DNA of 64,000 nt from Aralia elata (GCA_034770075.1 CM068379.1:25791506-25855505); one strand, 5' to 3'; positions 12,217 to 23,938 are shown, counted from the first letter of the stretch. Numbers and translations: made by a program. The notes: generated by a model from the letters alone, not told the origin.

Positions 12217-15200
12217 ATGGCTGATCTTCCTAACCATAATTCCATATCTCGGGAGGAGTTTGATGATTTTAAGAGACAGATGATGGAAATGGCCACAATG
12301 TTAAAGGAACAGTTCTTGATCAGACAGGATCCGGTAAATCAGGGATCGCATAATACTCCACCACCAGGGGATGATCAGAGTCCTCCTAAAAATGGTACAA
12401 ACTTGCTTAAAGAGGACCAACCCCGACTCAAGGACGAGCCAGTCATCCCAAGGCCCGTTCCCATACCTAGCAGGACAGTGATTACTATCCCAGAGGAAGG
12501 GGACCATGACGACCTTCGGAGAAAAATGAAATACATGGAGGAAACCATCCAATCTCTAAAGGGCATAGGCTCCCTGGGCAGGGTTAATTACTCAGATTTA
12601 TGTGTTTTCCCCGGGGCCAGATATCCAGAAAAGTTCAAAGTTCCCGAGTTTGAAAAATACAATGGAAAGGGAGACCCCTATACACACTTGAAAATATACA
12701 TTGGAGAACTCGGGGCTTATGCCGAAGACGAGGGGTTAAGAATGCAGCTATTTCAGAAAAGCTTAACAGGGGAGGCAAGAATATGGTATGCCCGCCTCGA
12801 CAACGCCCGAATCCACAACTGGGAGGAATTGGCCCATACTTTCTTAACCCAATACAGCTTTCAGGCCCAGATGGCTCTTGACAGGTACCAAATGACAAAG
12901 GTTAAAAAACAGCCTAGGGAATCCTTTAGGGAATATGCGCAAAGATGGAGGGGCATGGCTGCCCAGGTAACTCCCCCGATGAGCGAATCAGAGATGGTAA
13001 TGACCTTTGTAGACATTCAGGAGGCACCGTATTATGAGAGGGTCATCTCTGGGATTGGAAGACCTTTTGCGGAAATGATTAAACATGGAGAGATGGTTGA
13101 CCTGGGTTTGAAATCGGGTAAAATCCGGGATCTTACTGCTTTAGAAACTGCTGCTGCCGAGCAAATACAGAATGGAAACTATGGTAGCACTTCCCGGAGA
13201 GTCCAAAAGAGGAAGGAAGAGGATGTCTCCCTCATCCTACAAGGGTCGTCCAGTAAAGCAGAAAGCCATCTTCCGGTACAGGCACAGAGGGGAGGGCCAC
13301 CCCGACAGCCAAATTTCTCAGATCAAAGAGCAGAGGGGCGAAGAAGATATGAGGCCTCGCAAAACCGAGTATTCACCCCGCTCGGGGAGCCGCTTGAACG
13401 AGTATTAGCGGTATTGGTAGCCCAAAAGAAGATTGTTGGTTTGGCACCCCCGAGTGACCCAAAGGGTAGAAGGTTTGACCCGAGCAAGCGGTGTGCATAC
13501 CACTCCAGTTCCCCTGGCCATGATACACAGGATTGCTGGACGTTAAAGCATCGAATCCAAAACCTGATTGACAGTGGAGAGATTGTGGTGGAACAGCCGG
13601 ATTCCCCGAATGTTAAGGCAAATCCCCTGCCAAGACATGATGGAGGGGGAGTCAATGCGACGGAGGCAAGTGAGGCGGGGGGGCCGCCAAGGTTGAACTA
13701 TGTGCAGAAAATTGAGGAGATGATAAATGTGATACATGACCATGGGAGTGCGAGGATAACGCCCATCAGGTTGATAGGGGTAAGTACGAATAACATAGAG
13801 GGACCTATCAAGTTGACAGCTCCGAGGCCCATCATTTTTGCTGCAAGGCCACAACTCCCTATCAGTAGTCTGAAGACTGTACCCTGGAATTACGGGGGAA
13901 TACCCGAGGAAGCGGCCAGTTGTGCTTCCGTGACGACCAGGGGGAACCCCTTATATCTTCCCGGGCGAGTCCTTGAGAGCCAAAAGAGAAAAAATGAAGA
14001 GGTCTCCGAGGAAAGGGCCATAGAGTTTTTGAAAAGGATGGATCACCCAGAAATGAGGGGGATCCAGATTTTAAATGAGGAATCAACCCTAACATCAGTC
14101 ATGGACTTGGTGTTGTCATCCAGTGAGCATTGCAAAGCCCTGATGAAGGTTCTGGAGGAGGCATTTGTGCCCAAAGAGATCAGTGAGGAGGATTTCGGCC
14201 AGTTGGTAGGCCACTTATTGGAAACCGATGCAATATCCTTTACAGATGAGGACATTCCCGAAGAGGGAAGGGGGCACCGAAAACCGCTACACATCGCGGT
14301 AATCTCCTCAGGATATGTCATGAATGGGGTACTGATCGACGGGGGATCGGCATTGAATATATGTCCTCTCAGTACGCTGAAGAAAATGAACATCAGTCCC
14401 AAGCGCCTGCGGGCCAGTCATGTGGTGGTTCGGGCTTTTGACGGATCCCGGAGAGACACCATCGGGGAGATAGAATTGCCAGTGGAGATAGGACCCTGTA
14501 CTTTTGATATATCCTTCCAAGTCCTAGATATCACGGCAAGCTACAACCTGCTGCTAGGGAGGCCGTGGATACACATGGCCGGGGCAGTTCCTTCCACGCT
14601 CCACCAACAAATCAAGTTGATCATCGATGGGAATCTGGTAACAATCTCGGCCGAATGTGATGACCCTTCTCCTCCCAGGAGTGGCCTACCGGTAATCAAT
14701 GTGGATGAGTCAGCGGCGCCTGCCAGCTTTCAAGCACTAGAGATTAGCACTCCCCATTATAGATGCCTGGGAGCTCCAGCTGTGAAACCAAGGGTCTCTC
14801 CGGAACTCACCTTTGTGGCAAAGGAAATGATTAAAATGAACTTCCAACCTGGACAGGGACTAGGGAAAAGCAGTCAGGGAATCACCAAGCCCATCCACCT
14901 ACCACAGCAGATAGGCAAGGCAGGATTGGGATACCATGTGGGCGCAGTACGGGGACACCGTCAGGGTGCGACTCCGATTCGACTAGTTGGCAGTCCAGCG
15001 ACCAAAGCCGACAATGAGCAGGGGATCAGCGGACCTATGATTGGGGCAGGGAATGAAGAGTTAACCCCCACACGTAATGAGTCGGCCCGGAGGGAAAGTT
15101 TCCTGCAGGAGGTCGCAAAAGAGTTTGAAACCAAATGCTACATCCCCGGACAATCAACAAGCAGTAAGGAGGGGATGAATATTGTCATGCCACCGGGAGC

Positions 15201-15393
15201 CCAACAAGTTGTGCCTGTCATCGATTGGGCAGGACTGATTATTCCTGGAGAGGGTATGGAGGAGAACTCAGGCGACGTATCCGTAATCATCGGGGAGGTG
15301 TCCGATGTGAGGACCTCTGTCATCCAGCGCATTTCAGCTGACCTGACCATCGACAATTGGACCCAGAAACCAGTGATATCCAAACAGGGGTAA
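12217..15393 (+). CDS. Tat/Ogre gag-protease polyprotein
   Basis: 1058 codons, uninterrupted. The N-terminus (MADLPNHNS) is followed by a short helical stretch. The capsid-type gag domain spans roughly residues 135-270 (YPEKFKVPEFEKYNG, then WYARLDNARIHNWEEL). A C/H-rich knuckle-like motif (CAYHSSSPGHDTQDC) is near residue 428. The aspartic protease has active site LIDGGSALN near residue 707. A G-patch-like region (MNFQPGQGLGKSS) is near residue 870, as in other Tat polyproteins. An in-frame TGA just before the ATG supports this start. The TAA at 15391-15393 falls inside a probable intron, so a spliced RNA would continue into pol. It would form the particle core and process the polyprotein. 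Confidence 0.95.
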   Translation: MADLPNHNSISREEFDDFKRQMMEMATMLKEQFLIRQDPVNQGSHNTPPPGDDQSPPKNGTNLLKEDQPRLKDEPVIPRPVPIPSRTVITIPEEGDHDDLRRKMKYMEETIQSLKGIGSLGRVNYSDLCVFPGARYPEKFKVPEFEKYNGKGDPYTHLKIYIGELGAYAEDEGLRMQLFQKSLTGEARIWYARLDNARIHNWEELAHTFLTQYSFQAQMALDRYQMTKVKKQPRESFREYAQRWRGMAAQVTPPMSESEMVMTFVDIQEAPYYERVISGIGRPFAEMIKHGEMVDLGLKSGKIRDLTALETAAAEQIQNGNYGSTSRRVQKRKEEDVSLILQGSSSKAESHLPVQAQRGGPPRQPNFSDQRAEGRRRYEASQNRVFTPLGEPLERVLAVLVAQKKIVGLAPPSDPKGRRFDPSKRCAYHSSSPGHDTQDCWTLKHRIQNLIDSGEIVVEQPDSPNVKANPLPRHDGGGVNATEASEAGGPPRLNYVQKIEEMINVIHDHGSARITPIRLIGVSTNNIEGPIKLTAPRPIIFAARPQLPISSLKTVPWNYGGIPEEAASCASVTTRGNPLYLPGRVLESQKRKNEEVSEERAIEFLKRMDHPEMRGIQILNEESTLTSVMDLVLSSSEHCKALMKVLEEAFVPKEISEEDFGQLVGHLLETDAISFTDEDIPEEGRGHRKPLHIAVISSGYVMNGVLIDGGSALNICPLSTLKKMNISPKRLRASHVVVRAFDGSRRDTIGEIELPVEIGPCTFDISFQVLDITASYNLLLGRPWIHMAGAVPSTLHQQIKLIIDGNLVTISAECDDPSPPRSGLPVINVDESAAPASFQALEISTPHYRCLGAPAVKPRVSPELTFVAKEMIKMNFQPGQGLGKSSQGITKPIHLPQQIGKAGLGYHVGAVRGHRQGATPIRLVGSPATKADNEQGISGPMIGAGNEELTPTRNESARRESFLQEVAKEFETKCYIPGQSTSSKEGMNIVMPPGAQQVVPVIDWAGLIIPGEGMEENSGDVSVIIGEVSDVRTSVIQRISADLTIDNWTQKPVISKQG

Positions 15394-15556
15394 AGCTCGA
15401 CGGCAGGGTGGTTGACCCCAGATGAGGGGGAATGAAGAATTTTTATTTTGTTGTTGTTTTATTTCTGCATAATTGTGTCGTTTCTTCGTGTTATTTGAAA
15501 TTGCGATCGTCGTGAAAAAATGATTTATATATGACAAGTATTTTGTTTCATGTCAG
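15390..15556 (+). other. probable Ogre-type intron between gag-pro and pol (167 nt)
   Basis: The donor GGGTAAAG (GT at 15390-15391) and the acceptor TTTCATGTCAG (AG at 15555-15556) flank a T-rich stretch. Removing 15390-15556 deletes the gag-pro stop at 15391-15393 and joins the two frames in phase, so that QG is followed by CTHLSNPCL. Ogre elements are known to have a spliced intron at this place. This copy shows no other way to keep the frame. Confidence 0.75.
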
Positions 15557-18500
15557 GTGTACCCATTTGAGTAATCCTTGCCTAACAGATGGTCCTTCAA
15601 ATTTGAATGATGATTATGATTTTGACATTGAGCTGGATTTCGATTTAATGGGCATTGAACAAGACGAGACAGATTACGACGACGCACCTGACGAGATCAA
15701 AGGATGGGTCGAGGATAAGCCCAAACCCAACTTGGACCAAACCATCACCGTTGATATTGGAACCCCTGACAATCCAAAAGAACTCAAGATAGGGACAGAC
15801 CTTAACCCCAGCCAAAAAGCAGAAATAATTGAGTTACTAAGCCAATATGAGGATGTCTTTGCCTGGTCGCACGAGGATATGATCGGATTGTCCACCGACA
15901 TTGTGGTGCACCGGTTACCCATCAAGGAGGGTTTCAGGCCTGTCAAGCAGAAACTAAGAAAGTTGAAACCTGAGTGGAGCTTAAAAGTGAAGGAGGAGAT
16001 CATCAAACAGTTCAGGGCGGGAATCATTATGGTGTCCACTTACCCGGAATGGCTATCCAATGTGGTCCCAGTGGCTAAACCTGGAGGAAAGGTGAGGGTA
16101 TGCGTAGACTACAGAGATCTAAACAAGGCCAGTCTCAAGGATAACTTCCCGGTGCCTTTCATACACATCCTGGTAGATAACACAGCCCAGTACGAAATGT
16201 ATTCTTTTGTGGATTGCTTCGCGGGATATCATCAGATAATGGTGGCGGAGGAAGATCGGGAAAAGACCGCATTCATCACCCCCTGGGGCACTTTCTGCTA
16301 CAGACGACTGGCTTTCGGTCTCACAAATGCAGGGGCTACTTATCAGAGAGCCATGATGGCCTTGTTCCACGATATGATGCACAAGGAGATAGAAGTCTAC
16401 GTGGATGACATTATTGTGAAATCGAAGGAAGAATCTGATCATATAACCCATCTCAAAAAGCTATTCGATCGGCTCAGAAAGTATAATTTGAAACTCAATC
16501 CAGCCAAGTGCGCTTTCGGAGTACAGTCGGGCAAGCTCTTGGGTTTCCTGGTTAGTGATCGGGGCATTGAGTTGGATCCAGCAAAGATTAAGGCCATTGT
16601 GGATATGCCAGCGCCTCGCACAGAGAAGGAGATAAGGGGATTCCTCGGAAGGATAAACTTTATCAGCCGTTTTATATCCCACTTGACGACTACATGTGAG
16701 CCCATTTTCAAACTGTTAAGAAAAGGGGTTTCCCAAGAGTGGAAATGAGCAATGTCAGAAGGCTTTTCAGACCATTAAAAAGCAGTTGACTGAAGCACCA
16801 GTGCTGGTACCCCCGAAGGATGGGATCCCTCTGTTTATGTATATATCGGTAAATGCCATCGCGATGGGATGTATGTTGGGACAGAAAAATGAGGCGGGAA
16901 AAGAGCAGGCCATCTATTACCTCAGCAAAAGATTTAGCCAATGTGAGCAGAATTACACTCCCATTGAGAAGACCTGTTGTGCCCTGGCCTGGGCTGCAGG
17001 GAGATTACAGCACTACCTCCATGGGCATACAACGTACCTGATATCAAGAATGGATCCCCTGAAATATATTTTCGAAAGGCCCATGCTGAATTGTCGACTA
17101 TCAAGATGGCAGTTAATTTTACAACAGTTTGACATGGTGTACGTGACCCAGAAGGCCATGAAAGGGCAGGGAATTGCAGATCAGTTGGCAGAAGCCCCGG
17201 CAGGAGGGATGGAGCCGTTAGAAACTCCTCTCCCGGGCGAAGATATATTTTGGGTATCGCGCGAAAAATGTGATGACGAGGGACAATTCTGGAAGCTGTA
17301 TTTTGATGGTGCCATGAATGCCGAGGGGGCAGGAGCCGGAGCGGTTTTAGTCTCTATCACCGGAGAACAATACCCCGTGGCCACTAAACTTCGTTTCAGC
17401 AATTCGAACAACACCGCTGAATACGAGGGGTGTATCTTGGGACTCCGATTGGCCCGTGACATGGGAGTAAAAAGACTAGCGGTGTTCGGGGATTCAGAGT
17501 TGGTAATCAGACAAACAATCGGGGTATACAACACTAAGGAGCTTCGGTTACTTCCATACCATCGTTGTGTCACCCAGCTTATGCAAGAGTTCGAAGATAT
17601 CGCCTTCCGCCATATTCCTCGGGGACGAAATGATTTTGCCGATGCATTGGCGACTTTGGCTTCCTTAATCCACGTGATCAAGAGTAGGGACAGTCCACAG
17701 ATTGAGATCACCGTACAGAATGCCCCGGCATATGAGGAAAATGTGGCAGTGTTATCAAATGAGGTGGTGTTGACGAGGCAGCCCTGGTATCACGACATAA
17801 GGGAATATCTGAGAGACAGATCCCTTCCCGATCAGGCAAATCGGACTGAAAGGATGAGAATTCAAAAGATGGCGATGAAGTTTTATCTGAGTGGCGATTC
17901 ACTTTACAAAAGGGATGCCGGGTTGGGACTGTTGCAGTGCGTAGATGAAACACAGGCCCGAAAGATTATGAATGAAGTGCACGGCGGAGTGTGTGGGCCC
18001 CATATGAGTGGACCGATGTTGGCCAAAAAGATCTTGAGGACAGGGTATTATTGGTTAACGCTGAGGGCTGATTGCGATGATCATGTCAAACGATGTTATC
18101 AATGTCAGGCGCACGGTAATGTGATCCATACGCCTCCCAATGAACTGCACTGTATGACCTCCCCGTGGCCATTTTCGATGTGGGGAATGGATGTAATCGG
18201 ACCAATAGAGCCCAAAGCAAGCAACGGGCACCGGTTCATTTTCGTCATGATCGATTACTTCACCAAATGGGTAGAGGCAGCGTCTTTCCCTAAAGTAACT
18301 CAGGAGGTCATCGTCAGCTTCATCAGGAATAATGTCATTTGCCGATATGGGCAACCTGAGGTTGTGGTCTCTGACAATGCCAAGAATTTAAACAATGCCC
18401 TCATGAAGGGACTGTGTGACCAGTTCAAGATTAAGCACCTCAATTCCGTCATTTACCGTCCCAAAATGAATGGGGCAGTGGAGGCGGCCAATAAGAACAT

Positions 18501-19032
18501 CAAGAAGATCATGGCGAAAATGTCTGCTAATCATCGGGGATGGCCGGATCTGTTACCCCTCACCCTGCTGGCATACCGAACATCCACGCGTACTTCTACG
18601 GGAGCCACCCCTTACGCCTTGGTATATGGAATGGAGGCTGTCCTGCCAGTTGAAGTTGAGATGGCGTCCCTCAGAATAGTGATCGACGCTCAGATAGACG
18701 AGGAGGATTGGATGCAAAGTCGATACGACCAATTGGCCCTAATTGATGAAAGGAGGGTGGCTGCTGTTTGGCACGGCCAGCTATATCAACAGAGGATCTC
18801 CCGATCATATGACAAAAGGATCAGACCTCGGAAATTCAAGGAGAATGACCTGGTGCTAAAGAGAATCATGTCTTGTCAGGACGAAGCCAGGGGGAAGTTT
18901 GCCCCGAATTGGGAAGGACCATTCGTGATTAAGAAAGTGCTGTCCGGAGGAGCCCTCATATTGCAAGAAATGGATGGTGAGGTATTTCCACAACCCCTCA
19001 ATGCTGACTCGGTGAAGCGGTTCTACGCTTAA
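15557..19032 (+). pseudogene. Tat/Ogre pol: RT, two RNase H domains, integrase (frameshifted)
   Basis: RT runs from about 15900 to 16560, with YVDDIIVKS at 16396. The first RNase H (16790-17160) has lost the usual catalytic Asp (LFMYISVNA). A second, archaeal-like RNase H (17290-17680) keeps FDGA, NTAEYEG, FGDSELV and DFADALATLAS; this pair is the Tat hallmark. The integrase has the zinc region (CYQCQAH), then GMDVIGP (about 18190), SDNAKN (about 18372) and GAVEAANKN (about 18480). One extra A in the AAA at about 16742-16744 shifts the frame and creates a TGA at 16746-16748. The two parts (to 16748 and from 16786) are otherwise open. With such young LTRs this is either a fresh mutation or a sequencing error. 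Confidence 0.95.
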
Positions 19033-19543
19033 ATTATCAGTTCTTTTTTCCTTTGAGAGCGAACTACGTAGGACCTGATCTCCCAACTTGTGGGGGTACG
19101 TAGGCAGCCATCATGGCGCGGTCCGATCCTTTAAAAAATAATCCTTTCCCCAACCAAAACCAATTTTCGATAGCCAGATAAAACCTTCCTACACCCTCAA
19201 AACCTTCCCGAAACCAACTGCCTAACCGGTTTCATCCCAGAATACATACCCTGATCCAACCCAAACAGTTATCCAAAATCTGAGATTTCAATCCGACGAA
19301 ATCAAAAGGTGTGCGGCAATATCTGTCAAATCTCCATCAAGTCTTGAGGAAAGAAAGAAGGCGAAATGTCAAAATCATGGTCAGTTGGATAAAATGATGA
19401 TCTGATGGAGGGCAATGATACGACAAAAGGGGAAAATGACTAAATTTAAATGCATGTCTATATATATATAAGTCGTTTTATTACAAGATTTATCTTTCAA
19501 TAACTGATGAAGCCAACATAGTCTATGCAGGAAATAAAATAAT
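19033..19543. other. spacer between Tat pol and the antisense ORF, with paired CTACGTAGG motifs
   Basis: About 510 bp without a gene. Just after pol, TACGTAGG occurs twice (about 19066-19073 and 19096-19103) around a GC-rich stretch, in a configuration I recall as common after pol in Tat elements. The rest looks like plain 3' untranslated sequence shared by convergent transcripts, including TATATATATA near 19461. Convergent transcripts from pol and from the antisense genes would overlap here. Confidence 0.5.
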
Positions 19544-21109
19544 CTACAAATCTGAAACTAGCCGAAGCAGGATGGACAGGGTGGTGGATAGATCTGAAGC
19601 ATCAGCATCTCCTGCAATCTGCTGCCCCATCATATCAATACGATCCAGTAAAGCAGTAGCTCGGCTGACAGTCCCAAAATGAGCATCTACCACTGCCCTG
19701 GTCTGAAATACAATGGCCTCTCTATCAGCAATGGCAACATCTCTAGCCCGAATGGCCTCATCTCTCTCGGCAAGGGCGGCATCCCTCGCGGCTTCAGTAG
19801 TAATCAGGGCCAGGCGGAGTCGGGAATCCTCAGCGACCCGACTCGGGGCAGAATCGGCTGAAATGGAATGGTCTGCGGTATCTTCTGTGAAAATCACTCC
19901 AGAGTCATCAAAGGCCCCCGTCCGACTCAAACTAGCCGAATCCAGGTCTCCACGCAACCACTGTACGTAGGCAAATGTCTGGATGTGACAGCTCGCACTA
20001 TATTCGGCAAAGATCCTGCGATCCCAAAGCTCGTATACCTGCGATAGATCCCTCTCTGTACAGGATGATATAAGGAATCGGTATGCGGCTGCACCCGCAA
20101 AGGAGTGTAAATCCTGTGTCTGATCGAACTGCCCCATAACCGCCAGGGGATGATAGGTCGTCACGCCCCTTAACCCAGCAATGGGAATGAAATCCATGCC
20201 AGGCACATGAGTCAAGAAGCTCATGAAGGAGCAATAGCCCGAGTAAACCAATAGATGAAAGGGGTCCTCAATGATAGACAAAAATAATGTCCAGGAGGCC
20301 ACATCAGTACAACGCGCAGGACGAAGCGAAAACTGCGTGGTTATGTCATGGCTGAAGCAAAACCCTTGGCGACGGAAATGGCCGATGGGACTAAGATGAC
20401 TCGTGAACCACATGTACAATAAGGTCGAACTCCCTCTGAAGAATCTCCCTCGGAAGAACTGGCAATATGTGGCCGACATATAGGTATCCGCCAATATCAT
20501 GGGGAGAATGGTGTGATCCTCCTGAAGGGCCCGAACGGCCGCAACAATCCGCATGTCCAAATGATCGGATCCTGCAGGCAAATACAAAACTGAGATGACA
20601 CAGGCCATCAGAACGCCCACTCTCAAGGCATCCCAGCGCTCCTCGGACACGGAAAAATCACCGAGGAAAAGACGGAAACTGTCAGGTGAGCCGAATCGGT
20701 CAATCAAGAATTGAAGAGGAACCATATGGTCTGATGTGGTTACCGGTAATAAGACAGCCCTCCGCAAACCGGTGAAAGTCAAGAATTGACGGCGCATGGA
20801 ACCAACAGTAACCCTAGCACAGGGACCATCCAAGGGCAAGCCGGTGAAGCGAGCATACTCCTCAAGGGTGGGGGTCAGCTCTACTGTCCCAAACCTAAAC
20901 ACCTGACGGGCAGGGGCCCAATGGCTCAGAAGACCATCCACAAAGCCCGCTGGCACCTGGAAGGTTAATAAGGACCAAGAATGTCCCAAAAGACCATCTG
21001 CGATAATCCTGTCTGCCGGCAGTAAACTGTCCAACCAGCGGAAGAGGCTGCCGACCAACCCTGTGGGAGGAATGGAATCCAAACAAGTCACGACATCCGA
21101 GGACGACAT
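19544..21109 (-). CDS. antisense ORF B: plant mobile domain-like protein with C-terminal coiled coil (521 aa)
   Basis: One open frame of 521 codons on the strand opposite pol. Residues about 50-100 carry VELTPTLEEYARFTGLPLDG, the typical start of the plant mobile domain-like (DUF7745-type) family. The central part (to about residue 330) is hydrophobic and helical as in that family. Residues about 431-490 are a heptad-like charged helix (ARDAALAERDEAIRARDVA). The ATG follows directly after ATTTTTTTCAG, a good splice acceptor, so the mRNA may have an upstream exon. Role unknown: plant mobile domain proteins such as MAIN and MAIL1 act in silencing and genome stability in plants, and relatives are found in Tat and MULE elements. 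It is fully open in this copy, which fits the element's youth. Confidence 0.8.
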   Translation of the reverse strand: MSSSDVVTCLDSIPPTGLVGSLFRWLDSLLPADRIIADGLLGHSWSLLTFQVPAGFVDGLLSHWAPARQVFRFGTVELTPTLEEYARFTGLPLDGPCARVTVGSMRRQFLTFTGLRRAVLLPVTTSDHMVPLQFLIDRFGSPDSFRLFLGDFSVSEERWDALRVGVLMACVISVLYLPAGSDHLDMRIVAAVRALQEDHTILPMILADTYMSATYCQFFRGRFFRGSSTLLYMWFTSHLSPIGHFRRQGFCFSHDITTQFSLRPARCTDVASWTLFLSIIEDPFHLLVYSGYCSFMSFLTHVPGMDFIPIAGLRGVTTYHPLAVMGQFDQTQDLHSFAGAAAYRFLISSCTERDLSQVYELWDRRIFAEYSASCHIQTFAYVQWLRGDLDSASLSRTGAFDDSGVIFTEDTADHSISADSAPSRVAEDSRLRLALITTEAARDAALAERDEAIRARDVAIADREAIVFQTRAVVDAHFGTVSRATALLDRIDMMGQQIAGDADASDLSTTLSILLRLVSDL

Positions 21110-21319
21110 CTGAAAAAAATAGTATCAAAAAGACTGTACAGGGGTCATTCTCTATCCATAAATAAAAGCATGCATCATACAGTTAATAATGAAACAGGTG
21201 AATTCCATAGAGATGAAAAAGAACTGTGCGTAAATAAATAAATGAGTTCAGTACATAGTGCATGAATGAAAAAGAAATCTAAGCAGGTGCCGATACAAAA
21301 GGCCCTATCCTATCCTGGT
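21110..21319. other. spacer between the two antisense genes
   Basis: 210 bp with no gene. On the minus strand it ends in a pyrimidine-rich tract and CAG at 21110-21112, just before the ATG of ORF B. This suggests splicing into ORF B from an unknown upstream donor. Confidence 0.4.
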
Positions 21320-23290
21320 CTAAATAAAATCAGTATCATCTATGAAAGCAGGATCCTCGAACTGATCCCCTGGAGTCGCCGAGCTCGGAGGACCAAAGTT
21401 CATATCAGGGATGTAGGGATGCGCTGTGGCATCAGATGAACTCGGGCCTGCATCATAACCGGCACCGTCAGGATCGTAGGTGTAAGCCTCCTCCGGGGCC
21501 CGGCCCAATCCTCGAATAAACAGCGACAACTGATCTACCTGACGGGTCAATGAGGCGATCTGATCAGCGTGGGTAGGGGTCCGAACACAGGCAGCCCAAT
21601 CGGTCATCGTCACCGAGCCTGGAACCATGTCTCCAAGGAAGAAAGTGGCCCGAGTCTGAGGACCGATGGTACGGGGCACCCACCATGTACGGAATGCATC
21701 ACTCGTAGTGGGACCTGTGGAAAGCATCCGACCATCCTCCCCGGCAAGCATGATCTCTGAAGGCTGAGAATCCAGCGGCCAGAAAGTAGTGAAGGAAAGG
21801 GAGTGCGGGATGCGGATCTCTCCAGTGACGCATCTGAATGCGCGCTCTCCCAGATACATCACCCAGCCTCCAACACTCTGCAAAGTGAGGCGACGGGTGG
21901 AAAGCTCGAACTCCGGGCCGGAAGGATGCCCGTCAGCAAACCCCACAGTCAAATGCTCGGAGAGGTAGGGAATCCAGACGACGTCGGCAGCCGTGATCAA
22001 CTCCAGCTGAATACGACAATGTGCAAAGCTGCCCGACACGGGGACCTCCTCCAGAGTACTGTGATGCCATCGCCGACCCCGAGGATAGGTGTCCGGGCCC
22101 AGAGTAGTGAGAGGCCTCAGACATGGCAGCCGCTCGTAAGCCCAGAACTGTGAATAGAAACAAGGCAAGGCATGAGTCACTATCAAATACAGAAAAGGAT
22201 GAAAAGAAAAGAAATACAGTAATAGAGAGGAGGAAGGGACTCACCAGCAGAAAGTGGTAGAAACCGAGCCAGGCATCAGTCTGTCCCTCTGAGCGTAGAC
22301 GCATGCCGTGGAGGAAATAAGCAAAAGTGAATGACCCCCAGTCGTAATCACCGATGCGGTCCACATCTCTGACCGCTCCTACGACGCTGAAATGAATGGT
22401 GGAGGAGTTGTTCCCCAGAAAACAACCCCTCATGATGGTCAGGAACAGGCGTCGTAGCAGAATGTCCCTGGTGCCCTGATCTGCTGGAATAGGCAGCGCA
22501 TAGAGACCCCCGACTGCATCGACTGCCAAGGCACCAGATCGGATACTGCGGGCCTTAAAGACCCGGTCCTCAGCAGCGAAGCCTAGCAAAGCTCGAACCT
22601 CCACAGGAGTGATATCAAGATCCAAGGGGACGCGGGACCCAGTAAACTCAATGCCAGTAATGTACCTCCAGTCCCATGGGGTCAACACGACCTCGCAGTC
22701 GAGGAGATGAAGAGACTGCGTCTGGTGGAACCATCGCTCGGATAAAGCCCTCATGTAACCCCAGGGGCACTGGCGGGGGATGATAGTGAAGAAATGTCGG
22801 AAGCCCCAAGAGTCCACCATCGCCCGATAGTCACTGTGCAAGGCCGCGTAAAGAGAATAGATGTTGAACCAGTTACCCCTCGGCTGGGTAAACTCGGGTA
22901 CCTGGGGCAATCACTAAGGGGTCAATCCGGGTAAAAGGAGAATGGAGAAATTGAGAATGAAATCAGAATAGAGCTGAAATATACCTCGTTAGCCACGAGA
23001 GATGCCGAGGGGTGACGACTGAGATCCCGACCCAAAAGATCGGGTATCTGCACAGAGGCGCCAGAAGGAGCCTGATGAGTAGATGGAGCCGGTGTGCTGG
23101 AGGATGGCCCCTCTGTCGCGACCTCCGGAGGGACAGCCTCCTCAACGTCCGGATGACCAGGACGAATGACAGCCTCCGTCAAGCGACGAGCCTGACGGGT
23201 ACGAGGGGGAACAGGAGTGGGTGCAGCCCTACGACGGCGAACACCCGAAGTCCGAGAGGCGGAGGAGCTACTGGGCGCATCACGATCCAT
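21320..23290 (-). CDS. antisense gene A: three-exon plant mobile domain-like protein (about 596 aa)
   Basis: Exon 1 is 23290-22985 (102 codons, Ser/Pro/Arg-rich, start MDRDAPSSSS). Intron 1 is 22984-22902 (GT...CCCCAG). Exon 2 is 22901-22245 (219 codons). Intron 2 is 22244-22148 (GTGAGT...TTCACAG). Exon 3 is 22147-21320 (275 codons plus TAG). Both introns are phase 0, and joining the exons gives one open frame. Exon 2 contains the family core: WFNIYSLYAALHSDY, then LLDCEVVLTPWDWRYITG, the plant mobile domain pattern. Exon 3 ends in an acidic, Gly/Pro-rich tail. Reading straight through instead meets stops near 22920 and 22186, which supports splicing. A probable 5'UTR exon and promoter lie upstream to about 24000. 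It is transcribed toward pol. Function unknown; a silencing-related or transposition-related role is only a guess. Confidence 0.8.
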
Positions 23291-23292
23291 AG

Positions 23293-23398
23293 CTGGAATA
23301 GAACGGGCGAGAAAGAAGGTAAGTTTCCTTTTAAAATTATGTAATGAACATTTCTAAATTTCTAGCCTCATCATATGATTAATGCAACATGATGCATG

Positions 23399-23450
<52 letters not shown>

Positions 23451-23775
23451 GGCAGAGTTCCGTTTGTAAATTGAACATCCCAGGCATAAGCCAAGCGTGT
23501 TTTCCATCAATCAAAGCCTCAAACAGATTTAAATTGCATTCATATATGTAATTACAGCATGTAATGCATGATTTTATTGCAGAAAAGGAATAACAATATG
23601 TGGGACCGCCGCCTCATGAACATAAAATAGGACTCACATAGTTGATACATAGCATGTATATATGATGGTACATTACATAGCATTGTAAAGCATACATTTT
23701 ATCTCTAAACATGCAAATAGTCAAATGTATAGCAAAACATTGACGAAATTGAAAAGTGACCGGTCAAAGTGTTAC
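23293..23775 (-). other. probable 5'UTR intron of antisense gene A
   Basis: On the minus strand a donor ACAG|GTAACA lies at 23776/23775. An acceptor TTCTATTCCAG ends at 23293, two bases before the ATG. The 483-bp interval holds a 47-base A run (T run on the gene strand, 23402-23448) and no open frame. This is an inference from splice signals only. Confidence 0.45.
23402..23448. repeat. A47 homopolymer
   Basis: An uninterrupted run of 47 A on the plus strand inside the putative 5'UTR intron of the antisense gene. Its length is likely variable and may be affected by assembly. Confidence 0.9.
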
Positions 23776-23919
23776 CTGTAGCGTGTAGATCAATCCTACC
23801 GGAACAGTTTTTGCAGGAAAGCTGAAAAAAATCGACAAAAGCCCTTGCGAACAAGAAAAATCGAGAGAATCTCTTTGAATTACAAGTTGAAAGTGACAGA
23901 TCTGGAGGAGCCGCGTTGG

Positions 23920-23925
23920 ATTTAA
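23920..23925 (-). promoter_or_regulatory. TATA-like box of antisense gene A
   Basis: GGCCTTAAATCC on the minus strand, 13 bp downstream of the last palindromic module. The box is weak, but its place relative to the modules matches the LTR promoter. Confidence 0.45.
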
Positions 23926-23938
23926 GGCCCGATCATGG

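Noticed and set aside
12217..19032. Other-frame ORFs of 60-176 codons inside Tat gag-pro and pol
   Set aside because: They are shadow frames of the real polyprotein and lack any domain.
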